DNA from: an uncultured Flavobacteriales bacterium
Lineage (GTDB): Bacteria > Bacteroidota > Bacteroidia > Flavobacteriales_D > Sanyastnellaceae
DNA length: 64,000 bases
Direction: 5' to 3'
Assembly: GCA_938082505.1 (NCBI GenBank)
Contig: CALLLH010000003.1
Coordinates: forward strand, 62,001 to 126,000
In this document: positions 39,074 to 49,062 of the stretch, piece by piece
How positions within the stretch are numbered: position 1 is the stretch's first letter
Layout of the letters: each line of letters begins with the position of its first letter
Position numbers and translations under genes: made by a program
Notes under the pieces: generated by a model
Seen by the model: only the letters and a program-made list of their open reading frames with translations
Database searches by the model: none
What the model was told of the DNA's origin: nothing

Positions 39074-41527
39074 ATGAACGTCTCCTTCGAATGGCTCAAA
39101 TCCTGGCTTCCCATCGGTGATGGCTCCACAGAGAACGTCATGGCCCTCGCCGACAGGCTGACGGCCACCGGGCTCGAGGTAGAGGGTGTGGAAGAAATGC
39201 CGGCTGTCCCCGGTGGACTGAAGGGTATGGTGGTCGGACATGTCCTCACCTGCGACCCGCACCCCAATGCCGACCGGTTGCGCGTGACCACGGTGGATGT
39301 GGGGGGCGGGGCTCCGCTGCACATCGTTTGCGGGGCTCCCAATGTTGCGGCAGGCCAGAAAGTGGTGGTCGCGACGGTGGGGGCCACCTGTCACCCCTCC
39401 GAGGGCGATCCGTTCAAAATCAAAAAGGGCAAGATCCGCGGCGAGGTTTCCGAGGGCATGATCTGTGCCGAAGATGAGTTGGGCATCGGAACCGACCACG
39501 GAGGCATTCTTGTGCTGGATGCCCATGCCTCGACAGGGGCTCCCGCAGCCGGGATTCTCGGCGTGGAGAGCGATTACAGGATTGAAATCGGCCTGACCCC
39601 GAACAGAACTGACGCCATGGGCCACATCGGCGTGGCCCGTGATCTTCGCGCCGCCATGCTCTGGAATGGCGGCGGCGGATCCGGCACTGGGGTTCCCCCG
39701 CTGGCGAACCTTCCGGATCGGCGACTGGTCGAAGGCTCCGGCCCCATCCGGGTGGAGGTCGAGGACGCCGAGGGTGCTCCTTGCTATTTGGGGATCACCC
39801 TGCGCAACGTGACCGTCGGCCCCGCTCCCGAATGGATGCAACAGCGGCTCCGGGCCATCGGCATCGAACCCAAGAACAATGTGGTGGACGTGACGAATTA
39901 CGTCCTGCACGATCTCGGGCAGCCCCTTCACGCTTTCGACGCGGACAGGATATCCGGCGGTGTCGTCCGGGTTCGGCGCGCACAGGAGGGTGAGCCCTTC
40001 AAGGCGCTGGACGGGAGTGACAAGACGCTCATGTCGATGGACCTCGTCATCGCCGACGAGTCGAAGCCCATGTGCCTTGCGGGGGTCTATGGTGGTGCGG
40101 AAAGTGGAGTGACCGAAGACACGACTTCCGTCTTTCTCGAAAGTGCGTGGTTCGAACCCGTTTCCATCCGCAAGACGGCCAAACGGCATACCCTCTCCAC
40201 GGACGCCTCCTTCCGATTCGAACGCGGTGTGGACCCCGAGATGGCCCGTCCAGGATTGGAAAAGGCCGTCGCGTTGCTGCAGGAATTTGCGGGGGCTGAA
40301 TTGGACGGGGGCATGCAGTGCCACTTGGGCGTTTTGCCCGGTCCAGCCGAGGTGCATCTCGATTGGGACAAACTCGATGCCACGATCGGCATGGCCCTGG
40401 ACCGCGATCGCGTGCGCGGCATACTCGAGGCGCTCGACATGCGCATCCGTTCGGAACAGGACGGCATGCTCCACCTCGAGGTTCCGGCCTATCGGCGGGA
40501 TGTCACCCGTCCCGCGGATGTGGTGGAGGAGATCCTGCGCATCCACGGTTACGATCATGTTCCCCTGCCAGGGAGGATGACCGTGTCGCTTTCCCCAAAA
40601 CCGGATCCGGACCCGGAGCAATTGCGCAATGAACTGGCCAACACCCTGGTTGGACGGGGCTTCCATGAAGTCATGCACAACTCCCTGGTCTCGTCTGACC
40701 ACCTGACGCTGGTCGCGGATGCCTCCATCCACCCGGATCGGGCCGTACACCTGCTCAACCCCTTGAGTTCAGAGCTCGACATCATGCGCCAATCCCTGTT
40801 GTTCCAGGCGGTGGAGACGGTGGCACGCAATCGGAACCACCAGCGGCCGGACCTGATGTTGTTCGAGTTCGGCAAGGTCTACCGAACCCACGAAGGAGGG
40901 GGGTACGAGGAATCCGAACGGTTGGCCCTGACCGTCACCGGGAGACCATCGCCCGAGAGCTGGCGCCCAACCGACGGGGACGGACTCTCCGTACTCAAGG
41001 GCGCTGTGGAAGCCCTGTTGGTACAATCCGGCGTGCGGGGGCTGAAATGCGCGCCCTTGGCCGGTGGCGACTGCTTCAAGGAAGGACTGGAATGGACCGG
41101 GAGCAAGGGATTCTCAGCCAGGGTTGGAGTCGTGCACCCGACCATCACCCGCACCTTCGGTGTCGATGCCGAAGTCTACCACGCCGATCTGCCGTTCGAG
41201 CAGCTCGTGAAATGGACTGGGAAATTGCGGATCAAGGCAGGTGAATTGCCTCGCTTCCCCGGCGTTAGGAGGGATTTGAGCCTTCAGGTCCCCTCAGGGG
41301 TCGATTATGCGGGCATCGAAGCGGTCGTCCGTCAGACAGGGGGCAAACTCCTCCATGAAGTCAACCTGTTCGACGTCTATCACGATGAGAAGACGGGGAC
41401 GACTTCCTATGCCATATCCATGCGGCTTCAGGATGAGGAGAAGACCATGAGCGAGAAGGCCATTGAAAAAACCGTCCTCCGGGTGCGCGAGCAATTGGCC
41501 CAGCGGCTCGGTGTCACCCTCCGCTGA
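39074..41527 (+). CDS. pheT: Phenylalanyl-tRNA synthetase beta subunit
   Basis: 818 aa from ATG 39074; tRNA-binding domain, B3/B4, FDX-ACB C-terminus FPGVRRDLSLQV. Confidence 0.96.
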   Translation: MNVSFEWLKSWLPIGDGSTENVMALADRLTATGLEVEGVEEMPAVPGGLKGMVVGHVLTCDPHPNADRLRVTTVDVGGGAPLHIVCGAPNVAAGQKVVVATVGATCHPSEGDPFKIKKGKIRGEVSEGMICAEDELGIGTDHGGILVLDAHASTGAPAAGILGVESDYRIEIGLTPNRTDAMGHIGVARDLRAAMLWNGGGGSGTGVPPLANLPDRRLVEGSGPIRVEVEDAEGAPCYLGITLRNVTVGPAPEWMQQRLRAIGIEPKNNVVDVTNYVLHDLGQPLHAFDADRISGGVVRVRRAQEGEPFKALDGSDKTLMSMDLVIADESKPMCLAGVYGGAESGVTEDTTSVFLESAWFEPVSIRKTAKRHTLSTDASFRFERGVDPEMARPGLEKAVALLQEFAGAELDGGMQCHLGVLPGPAEVHLDWDKLDATIGMALDRDRVRGILEALDMRIRSEQDGMLHLEVPAYRRDVTRPADVVEEILRIHGYDHVPLPGRMTVSLSPKPDPDPEQLRNELANTLVGRGFHEVMHNSLVSSDHLTLVADASIHPDRAVHLLNPLSSELDIMRQSLLFQAVETVARNRNHQRPDLMLFEFGKVYRTHEGGGYEESERLALTVTGRPSPESWRPTDGDGLSVLKGAVEALLVQSGVRGLKCAPLAGGDCFKEGLEWTGSKGFSARVGVVHPTITRTFGVDAEVYHADLPFEQLVKWTGKLRIKAGELPRFPGVRRDLSLQVPSGVDYAGIEAVVRQTGGKLLHEVNLFDVYHDEKTGTTSYAISMRLQDEEKTMSEKAIEKTVLRVREQLAQRLGVTLR

Positions 41528-42826
41528 GTGCCCAGAATTGCCCCTCCCCCCTTTCCAGTGCCCCTCGGGGTGAGCCATTTTGTCTACTCCCTCGTTCGAC
41601 CATGGGGGCGCTGGGGCATTCGGCTGTGGCACAGGGTCGAGCAGGTCAAAGGGGCGCATTACCTGACATCCGGCGGGGCGGTTCCGCCAGCGCGGTTGCT
41701 GTTCAGCGGCCATCAGAATGGCCTGGCCGATCCCATCCTCGCCTGTGTGTCACTTGAACCCCAGTTGCATTTCTTCACCCGAGCGGATGTGTTCCGCCAT
41801 CGGGTGGCCCGCTGGTTTCTGCTGCGTTTGAACATGATGCCCATCTTCCGGGCCATCGATCGGATCAAGGATTTGGCAGAGCGGAACCGACAGACCTTCG
41901 CGGCGGCCCATTCGCGGCTCGAGAATGGTGCCACTTGCGGCATCTTTCCGGAAGCCGGGCATCTCGACGAACGGCGCATCCGCCGCTTCCGCCATGGATC
42001 GGCGCGGTTCATTGCCGGGGCGATGCAACGACCTGCCATCCGAGAGCGGGGCCTCGAAGTCTTGCCCCTCCACCTCGATTTCGAGCGCTATTCCGGGTAC
42101 CGCACAGGAGCCAGGCTTTGCCTTGGCCCACCGATTTCCCTCGATGGCATCGCCGGGTTGGCTGAAGATGTCGGCACCGCCCGGGTCGAGCTGAGTGATC
42201 GCATGAGGGACGCCCTCTTGGACTGTGCGGTGCACCTGCTCGATGGTCCGCTCTATGAGCCCCACCTCGCAGCCTGCCGGTTTCTCGAAGGCTGCAGTGG
42301 AACTTGGCCTGATGCGCAGCGACTCGCGGAAATCGCCGACGCCATGCTGGAAAATCCGGATCGGGCGCTGTCTGACTTCGAGGACGCCCTCGCCTCAGGC
42401 CTGAGGCACCCCCGATTGGCGGATGATTTTGCGGCGGCAGGCAGACTCTGCTCCGGGCGGGCCACCCGATTGGAACGGGCGCTTTGGCGGCTGCCGGCCT
42501 GGGTGGTCTTCACGGTCACCACCGGCTGGTGGCCGCGATTGGCCGAATTCGCTGCTGAGCGGCGTGTGAAGCAGGTGGCCTTCCGGACGACGTTCAGCAT
42601 CACATTGACCATGGTCACGGTCACCTTGAGCTGGGCCATGCTCTCCCTCGGAGCCGGTGTGGCCATCGGGCCGTGGTCGGTGCCTGTCGTCTTCCTGATC
42701 CTGCGGATTTCCCAGGAGGTGGCGATGCCGATGGAGGATGCCATCATGGATTGGCGGAACGAGCGGAACGTCCGTCACCACTTGGCCCATCCCTTTCTGA
42801 CGGATTGGTGTGAACCCCGGCCATGA
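41528..42826 (+). CDS. PlsC-like acyltransferase with C-terminal membrane region
   Basis: LLFSGHQNGLADPILACVS, GIFPEAGHLDERRIRRFRHGSARFI; GTG start, TM segments near the C-terminus. Confidence 0.75.
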   Translation: MPRIAPPPFPVPLGVSHFVYSLVRPWGRWGIRLWHRVEQVKGAHYLTSGGAVPPARLLFSGHQNGLADPILACVSLEPQLHFFTRADVFRHRVARWFLLRLNMMPIFRAIDRIKDLAERNRQTFAAAHSRLENGATCGIFPEAGHLDERRIRRFRHGSARFIAGAMQRPAIRERGLEVLPLHLDFERYSGYRTGARLCLGPPISLDGIAGLAEDVGTARVELSDRMRDALLDCAVHLLDGPLYEPHLAACRFLEGCSGTWPDAQRLAEIADAMLENPDRALSDFEDALASGLRHPRLADDFAAAGRLCSGRATRLERALWRLPAWVVFTVTTGWWPRLAEFAAERRVKQVAFRTTFSITLTMVTVTLSWAMLSLGAGVAIGPWSVPVVFLILRISQEVAMPMEDAIMDWRNERNVRHHLAHPFLTDWCEPRP

Positions 42827-42955
42827 CCGGCAAGGCCCCTTGAGCGCTTGAGGGACACCTGCGTTCAGCCCAAAGCGTGCACAACAGACCCACAATCCCC
42901 TTCTTACCAACCCCTGCTGTCTTATTTTCGAATGCCCCCAGACGGGCGCACGCGC

Positions 42956-43636
42956 ATGGACAGCCAGAAAATTCTCGTTGTGGACGACGAGCCGGATATC
43001 CTCGAGTTGGTCCAATACAACCTCGAAAAAGAAGGGTTCTCCGTGTACACCGCGGGCAATGGACGCGAGGCCATCGAAATCGCCGAACAGGTGACCCCGG
43101 ACCTCATCCTCCTGGACGTGATGATGCCCGAAATGGACGGCATGGAGACCTGCATCGAAATGCGGGAGAACCCCAAATTGGATTCGTCCATCATTGCCTT
43201 CCTCACGGCAAGGGGCGAGGACTACAGTCAAATTGCGGGCTTCGAGGCCGGTGCGGACGACTACATCACCAAGCCCATCAAACCGCGTGTCCTGCTCAGC
43301 CGGATGAAGGCCCTGCTGCGCAGGGGCAGCAAAGTCCCGGACACCAAGGAGGTCCTCAAGGCCAAGAACCTGACCGTGGACAGGGAGCGCTATGTGGTGG
43401 TCTACAATGGTGAGGAACTCAACCTGCCCAAAAAGGAATTTGAATTGCTCTCCCTCTTGGTTTCACAGCCCGGCAAAGTCTTCACGAGAAGCTCCATCCT
43501 GACCATGGTCTGGGGCAATGATGTCGTCGTGGGAGACCGCACCATCGATGTCCACATCCGCAAGCTCCGGGAGAAATTGGGAGACCAATACTTCAAGACC
43601 GTCAAGGGCGTGGGCTACAAGTTCGAAGAGGAATGA
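42956..43636 (+). CDS. OmpR-family response regulator
   Basis: Receiver KILVVDDEPDILELVQYNL...LLDVMMPEMDGM; winged HTH DRTIDVHIRKLREKLGDQYFKTVKGVGYKF; ATG at 42956. Confidence 0.95.
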   Translation: MDSQKILVVDDEPDILELVQYNLEKEGFSVYTAGNGREAIEIAEQVTPDLILLDVMMPEMDGMETCIEMRENPKLDSSIIAFLTARGEDYSQIAGFEAGADDYITKPIKPRVLLSRMKALLRRGSKVPDTKEVLKAKNLTVDRERYVVVYNGEELNLPKKEFELLSLLVSQPGKVFTRSSILTMVWGNDVVVGDRTIDVHIRKLREKLGDQYFKTVKGVGYKFEEE

Positions 43637-44676
43637 ACATCCGCACGCCTCGCGGTGTCGCCCTGGCTTGCGCCTTGCTCGTCACGGCATTGGGCATGGC
43701 CCTCTCGGCCTTCATCCTGTGGATGTACGATGTGCAAGCGCCCCCCCAGGCCATCGCACTGGGCGCGGTGGGGTTGTTCGTCATCTCCATGGGCGTCATC
43801 TACAGTGCCATCGAACGGTTCATCTACCAGAAAGTCCGCATCATCTACAAGAACATCCACCGTTTCAAGAGCACGAAGGAGCGTGCCCGGGACGTGCACA
43901 TGGGAGAGGATGTCATGGAGAAAGTCAGACACGATGTGATGGATTGGGCCACCGAGAAGGTGAATGAAATCTCCTTGCTCAAGGAGCAGGATACTTTCCG
44001 TAAAGAGTTCATAGGCAACCTCGCCCACGAGCTCAAGACCCCGATCTTCAACATACAGGGCTACATCCTCACCTTGTTGGAGGGGGCCCTGGAAGATCCC
44101 GAACACAACCACAAATTCCTGATGAAAGCCGCCAAGAATGTCGACCGCATGGCGGGGCTCATCGACGACCTGGATGTGATCACGAAAATCGAGGGCGGCT
44201 CGCTCGACCTCAACCTCTCGACCTTCGACCTTGGCAACCTCGTCCACGAGGTGATGGACCAGCTCGAACAGCGGTCAAAGCGACTGGGCATCTCGATCGT
44301 GTTTGTCGAGGATGGACAGCGCAAGATCGAAGTGGTGGGCGATGCGCCCAAAATTGAGCAGGTACTGATGAACCTGGTGTCGAACAGCCTTCGATATGGC
44401 AACGAGGGCGGGCAGACCCAGGTGCGGTGCTACGATATGGAGGAACAGGTCCTGATTGAGGTGGCTGATGATGGAATCGGCATGTCCGAGGAACACCTGC
44501 CCCGGATTTTCGAGCGCTTTTACCGGGTGGACAAGAGCCGCGCCCGCAATGCCGGCGGCAGCGGCCTCGGCCTCGCCATCGTCAAGCACATCATCGAGGC
44601 CCACGACCAGAGCATTTCGGTGCGGTCCACACAGGGCAAGGGCTCCACCTTTTCGTTCACGCTCCGCAAAGCCTGA
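43633..44676 (+). CDS. Sensor histidine kinase
   Basis: FIGNLAHELKTPIFNIQGYI, LMNLVSNSLRYG, VADDGIGMSEEHLPRIFERFYRVDKSRAR, GGSGLGLAIVKHIIEAH. Confidence 0.95.
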   Translation: MNIRTPRGVALACALLVTALGMALSAFILWMYDVQAPPQAIALGAVGLFVISMGVIYSAIERFIYQKVRIIYKNIHRFKSTKERARDVHMGEDVMEKVRHDVMDWATEKVNEISLLKEQDTFRKEFIGNLAHELKTPIFNIQGYILTLLEGALEDPEHNHKFLMKAAKNVDRMAGLIDDLDVITKIEGGSLDLNLSTFDLGNLVHEVMDQLEQRSKRLGISIVFVEDGQRKIEVVGDAPKIEQVLMNLVSNSLRYGNEGGQTQVRCYDMEEQVLIEVADDGIGMSEEHLPRIFERFYRVDKSRARNAGGSGLGLAIVKHIIEAHDQSISVRSTQGKGSTFSFTLRKA

Positions 44677-44687
44677 ATCCCGGGGGT

Positions 44688-45350
44688 TCAGCCCTGCTGC
44701 AACATCCCTGTTCCCTCGGCATTCACGTAAGGATTGGACGTGCGTTCCGCACCTATCGTGGTCGAAGGGCCATGGCCGGGAACCACTTCAAAGTGGTCCG
44801 GCAAGCCATACAGCACGTCCTCGATGCTGCGCGCCAAGGCCGACGCGTCGCCCCCCGGAAGATCCGTGCGGCCTATGCTGCCTTGGAACAGGACGTCGCC
44901 ACCAATGACCCGGTCTGCCTGATTGTCCACGAAGACCACGTGGCCCGGCGCATGACCCGGAGTGAACCGCACGGTCAACCTCAATGATCCGAACTCAACC
45001 GTCTCATCGGCTTCGAGGCGGCGCCCGTGCAATTCCGGCAGGGGGTCGAGTGAAATGCCGTAGAGTTCAGCCGCCCTGGGCGCCATCGCGTACGTCGGTT
45101 CATCCAAGGCATGGAGCATGGGCTTGAGTCCAAAGCGCCGGTGCATACCGTGGCATCCCATGACATGGTCGAGGTGGGCATGGGTGAGCAATACGGCGCG
45201 GGGTTCCCAGCCCTGGCTGGACAGCACATCATCGAACCAATTCCACTCCTGTACCGTAGAAAATCCCGGGTCAATCACGACGACCCCACCTCCTCCATCG
45301 GGCAACAGGACGGTGTTTTCAGAAAAAGCGTTGAAAGCCTGCACAATCAT
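44688..45350 (-). CDS. MBL-fold metallo-hydrolase
   Basis: LLTHAHLDHVMG, FTPGHAPGHVVFV, GGDVLFQGSIGRTDLPGGD; likely ATG at 45350. Confidence 0.92.
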   Translation of the reverse strand: MIVQAFNAFSENTVLLPDGGGGVVVIDPGFSTVQEWNWFDDVLSSQGWEPRAVLLTHAHLDHVMGCHGMHRRFGLKPMLHALDEPTYAMAPRAAELYGISLDPLPELHGRRLEADETVEFGSLRLTVRFTPGHAPGHVVFVDNQADRVIGGDVLFQGSIGRTDLPGGDASALARSIEDVLYGLPDHFEVVPGHGPSTTIGAERTSNPYVNAEGTGMLQQG

Positions 45351-45431
45351 GGTCCGCAAGTTCCCGCTTCCCGGCGAATCCCGAAGTGCGGGTCGTACAT
45401 TCCCGACTGAATGGCGATTGCAAGGCGTGCA

Positions 45432-48400
45432 ATGAGGTTCCGGGCCGGGTGCCTGGTATGCTGTGTCATGGGAATGGCCCCGATGTCGGCCCAGTTCCAC
45501 AACGGGCTCGACATGGCTTTCGGCAAACAGCGTGTCCAGTATCGTTCCTTCGATTGGCAGTTCCTGCCCGGAGAGCCGTTCCAGGTCTATTATTACCAAG
45601 GGGGACGCTCGCTCGCTGAATTCGGATTGAATGCGGTGACATTGGACCTCCCCGAAGTAGAGTCGACTTTCCAGCTGCGTCTGTCGGGGCCCGTGGAGAT
45701 CCTCGTCTTCAACAAACACGCGGACTTCAGGCAGAGCAACATCGGAATCGACGGGACCGAAGCGGGCAACATCGGTGGCGCCACGATCATCCATGGCCGG
45801 AAGCTCTTCGCCTGGTTCGATGGCGATCATGCCGCCTTCCAACGCCAGCTGCGCGCAGGCCTGCACCGCATCCTTCTTCGACAATACCTCTTCGGGAACG
45901 ATTGGAAGGACATCATCAAGAACAACCAGCTGTTTCAGCTGCCGGGATGGATGGAAGAGGGGATGGTTGCGGCCCTGTCCGGTCCCATGCCATCATCCGA
46001 CCGCGCTCACCTGGAGGACCTGGTCTCCCGGGGGCTCCTCACCGATGTGCAGGTACTGGACGGTGAGGATCAGCGGATCGCCTCAGAGGCCGTTTGGCGT
46101 TTCATCCTGGAAACGTTCGGCAAACAGTCCGCATTGGATGTCCTCAGCGGCTTCAAGGCAGGGCGCACGTTGGACGCGGGCTTCCGTCGCATCGGTATGA
46201 ACCTGGAAGGTGTGCTCGCCGCAGCGCAGGCGCACCATGTGGTCTCCATGGCCATGGATTCACCCGATGACTCCGAAGCCAGTCATTCCTTGGACATGGC
46301 CTGGCCACAAAAGATGGGGAGCGCCATGGGCGAATTGCCCCACCGGGGACGCCGGAAATACCACCACCGACGCTTCACCTCCTCTGCCGACGGACGTTGG
46401 ACGGCGTGGACCACCGATGAACGCGGTCAAGTGAGGGTGTGGTGGTCCGACGGCCGGCGCAAGCGTTGCCTTGCCAAATACGACCACAAGCTGACCCGCA
46501 TCGTGGACCCCACCTATCCCGTGATGGCTTGGCATCCGAGTCTTCCCGTCCTGGCGCACATTCACGAAGAGAAAGGGCGCGTCTTCCTCACCATCAGCGA
46601 TGCCGCCAGCGGAGATTCCGAAGAACGCGAGTTGTTCCGGATCGAGAAAGTCATCGACCTCGATTGGTCTCCGGATGGGCGGCGCATCGCCTTCAGTGGC
46701 GTCAGGGCCGGACACACGGATCTGCATGTGTTCAACACGCTGGCCGGATCGCAGGTGCCCCTGTGGGAAGACTCCTGGGACGACCACCATCCAGAATGGA
46801 CGCCGGACGGCAATGGCCTCCTCTTCTCGAGCAACCGTCCCGATGAGAACGAGCCTGAAGCCCTCCCGACGGTGCCCTCGGGCAGAAAACGCGATTTGTG
46901 GTTGTACCGCCTCGATCAGCAGGATTTCGAGCGCATCACCACCACCCCGGATGCGGATGAGGTCCGGCCCCGGATCCTGGATGACGACACATACGTGTAT
47001 CAATTGTCCGATCGACGGGACATCCTTCACCTCGCACAAAGGGACAGTGCCATACTCAGGGTGGATACGGCCATACACTATCGCTATTTCACACGCACGG
47101 CCCCGTGGTTCCATCTCGCCGGACCAGTTGCCGAACTCGACCTCATGGAAGGGGACGGACAATGGGAAGCCATGCTGGTCCACAAGGGCCGATCCCGCTG
47201 GCTCCATGGTGCCCTGCCCGCATTGCCCATCAAGGCCGCCATGCGGGAAGCCGGTACGGATCTGGCCTCCGCCAATGCCCGGCCTTGGGACTATCTGCCG
47301 GAAGACCGGGTCGCCCTGCTGCCGGGGCAGGTCGACTATAGGAATTACACGTTCGAATCCGAGCGGCAATTGAGGCCGACAGAAGGAGGTGCGCCTGGTT
47401 CGGGCCATGAGGACTCCGGTACGGCAGCGGCACCGTTGCCCGTTTTGCCCACCCCCTTGCCCTACCGCAGGAATTATGCGGTCGATCAGCTGCTGAGTCA
47501 GGTCGACAACAGTTTCGCCACGTCCTTTTATCAGCCCTTTTCCGGGCCTGCGAACAGTTTTCCCGGCATGAGCGGCCTGCTCAAAATCGGCCTCTCGGAT
47601 CTCTTCGAGGACAGCAAATGGATTGGAGGGGTGCGCCTCGCGGGCAGCCTTGAGAATTCCACTTTCGTGCTGTGCCACAAAGACCTCGCCCCGAAAGTGG
47701 ACCGCGAGTGGATCATCGAAAGGCAGGGCACGGAGGGTGTGAATGCCGAGCTCGGTGCCCTGACAAGGACCCATACACACGCGGTCCATTACCGGCGGAC
47801 GGTGCCTTTTTCCGAGACGATGAGCCTGCGCGCCCAACTCACGTACCGCCTGGACAAAGTCTCCCTGCTGGCGACGGACCCCTTCAATGCCCGCCGCAAC
47901 GACCTCTATGTCCAGGGCATCGGCGGAACGGTCAGCTGGGTCTTTGACGACAGCCGTGAACTCAGCCTCAACATCCGAAACGGCACCCGCGCCAAAGCGT
48001 GGTTGGAAATGCTCGCACCGCCTGACGGTGAAGGTGACATGCTCATGGTGGCTGGATTCGATGCCCGGCGGTACATCCCCCTCTACCGCCGGATTACCCT
48101 GTGCATGAGATTTGCCGGCAACTCCTCCTTTGGCGAAAGGGGATTGCTGCACTACCTGGGGGGCGTCCATGAATCGCTGCTTTCCACCATCGATGGGGCC
48201 ATGCCGATTCCCAATGGAGACTTCTCCTACCAAACGGCGGCAACGCCCATGCGGGGCTTCGTGCGCAATGCGCGCAACGGCACCAGCTTTGCCGTGGCCA
48301 ATGCCGAGTTGCGCCTTCCAGTCTTCGCCACCCTCTCCCCCAAGAAAAGCCTGAGCCCCTTTCTCGAGCACTTTCAGGCGGTGGGTTTCTTTGACATAGG

Positions 48401-48641
48401 TTCAGCGTGGACAGGCGAGGATCCCTATAGCGATCAGAATGCCTTCAACAGCAATGAGGTCGAGCTCTATCCGGTGTCCGTCAGCGTGGACAACAACAGA
48501 GAACCCATCATCTGGGATTTCGGATTCGGGCTGCGCAGCCAACTGCTCGGCTATTTCGTCCGGGCGGACTGGGGCTGGGGGGTTGACGATGGCCTCATCC
48601 TGGACAGGGTCTTTCAACTCTCGCTTTCCACGGATTTCTGA
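45432..48641 (+). CDS. Multi-domain envelope protein: pseudo-peptidase MA-like region, PD40 propeller, C-terminal beta-barrel
   Basis: About 1069 aa after signal-like MRFRAGCLVCCVMGMAPMSAQ; LPGWMEEGMVAALSG; repeated IDLDWSPDGRRIAFSGVR / HPEWTPDGNGLLFSSN; C-terminal barrel-like WDFGFGLRSQLLGYFVRADWGWGVDDG. Confidence 0.75.
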   Translation: MRFRAGCLVCCVMGMAPMSAQFHNGLDMAFGKQRVQYRSFDWQFLPGEPFQVYYYQGGRSLAEFGLNAVTLDLPEVESTFQLRLSGPVEILVFNKHADFRQSNIGIDGTEAGNIGGATIIHGRKLFAWFDGDHAAFQRQLRAGLHRILLRQYLFGNDWKDIIKNNQLFQLPGWMEEGMVAALSGPMPSSDRAHLEDLVSRGLLTDVQVLDGEDQRIASEAVWRFILETFGKQSALDVLSGFKAGRTLDAGFRRIGMNLEGVLAAAQAHHVVSMAMDSPDDSEASHSLDMAWPQKMGSAMGELPHRGRRKYHHRRFTSSADGRWTAWTTDERGQVRVWWSDGRRKRCLAKYDHKLTRIVDPTYPVMAWHPSLPVLAHIHEEKGRVFLTISDAASGDSEERELFRIEKVIDLDWSPDGRRIAFSGVRAGHTDLHVFNTLAGSQVPLWEDSWDDHHPEWTPDGNGLLFSSNRPDENEPEALPTVPSGRKRDLWLYRLDQQDFERITTTPDADEVRPRILDDDTYVYQLSDRRDILHLAQRDSAILRVDTAIHYRYFTRTAPWFHLAGPVAELDLMEGDGQWEAMLVHKGRSRWLHGALPALPIKAAMREAGTDLASANARPWDYLPEDRVALLPGQVDYRNYTFESERQLRPTEGGAPGSGHEDSGTAAAPLPVLPTPLPYRRNYAVDQLLSQVDNSFATSFYQPFSGPANSFPGMSGLLKIGLSDLFEDSKWIGGVRLAGSLENSTFVLCHKDLAPKVDREWIIERQGTEGVNAELGALTRTHTHAVHYRRTVPFSETMSLRAQLTYRLDKVSLLATDPFNARRNDLYVQGIGGTVSWVFDDSRELSLNIRNGTRAKAWLEMLAPPDGEGDMLMVAGFDARRYIPLYRRITLCMRFAGNSSFGERGLLHYLGGVHESLLSTIDGAMPIPNGDFSYQTAATPMRGFVRNARNGTSFAVANAELRLPVFATLSPKKSLSPFLEHFQAVGFFDIGSAWTGEDPYSDQNAFNSNEVELYPVSVSVDNNREPIIWDFGFGLRSQLLGYFVRADWGWGVDDGLILDRVFQLSLSTDF

Positions 48642-49045
48642 TGCGTCCCATGCCCATTGACGTCACCACCATTCTCACCCTCCTGTTCATCGGGGCAGCA
48701 GCCGGTTGCCTCAGCGGATTCATCGGGATCGGCGGCGGGCTGCTCATCGTGCCCGCTTTGATGTATTTCCTCGGCATGTCCCAGATGGCGGCCCAGGGGA
48801 CGAGTCTCGCCCTCATGTTGCCCCCCATTGGGGCCTTGGCCGTGATGAATTACTGGAAAGCCGAGGCCGTGGACCTCAAGGCTGCGGGCATCATGGTGGT
48901 GGCCTTTGTGTTGGGCGGCTATTTCGGAAGCCGCTTGGCCCTGTCCCTCAACCCCATGAAGGTGCGTCTCGCATTCGGACTTTTGATGCTGTATGCCGCC
49001 GCGAAAATGATCATCAGTGCCGTCCGTGCCCTGTGGTATCCTTGA
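48641..49045 (+). CDS. Half-size TSUP (TauE/SafE) family membrane protein
   Basis: 134 aa; LFIGAAAGCLSGFIGIGGGLLIVPALMYFLGMSQMAAQGTSLALMLPP. Confidence 0.85.
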   Translation: MRPMPIDVTTILTLLFIGAAAGCLSGFIGIGGGLLIVPALMYFLGMSQMAAQGTSLALMLPPIGALAVMNYWKAEAVDLKAAGIMVVAFVLGGYFGSRLALSLNPMKVRLAFGLLMLYAAAKMIISAVRALWYP

Positions 49046-49062
49046 ATTCAAAAGAGCCCAAC

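Noticed and set aside
39041-40750. 569-aa minus-strand ORF antisense to pheT
   Set aside because: Shadow of pheT; His/Gly/Asp-rich with no family motifs.
46260-48371. 703-aa minus-strand ORF opposite the PD40/barrel gene
   Set aside because: Plus strand has a signal peptide and coherent domains; the antisense frame has none.
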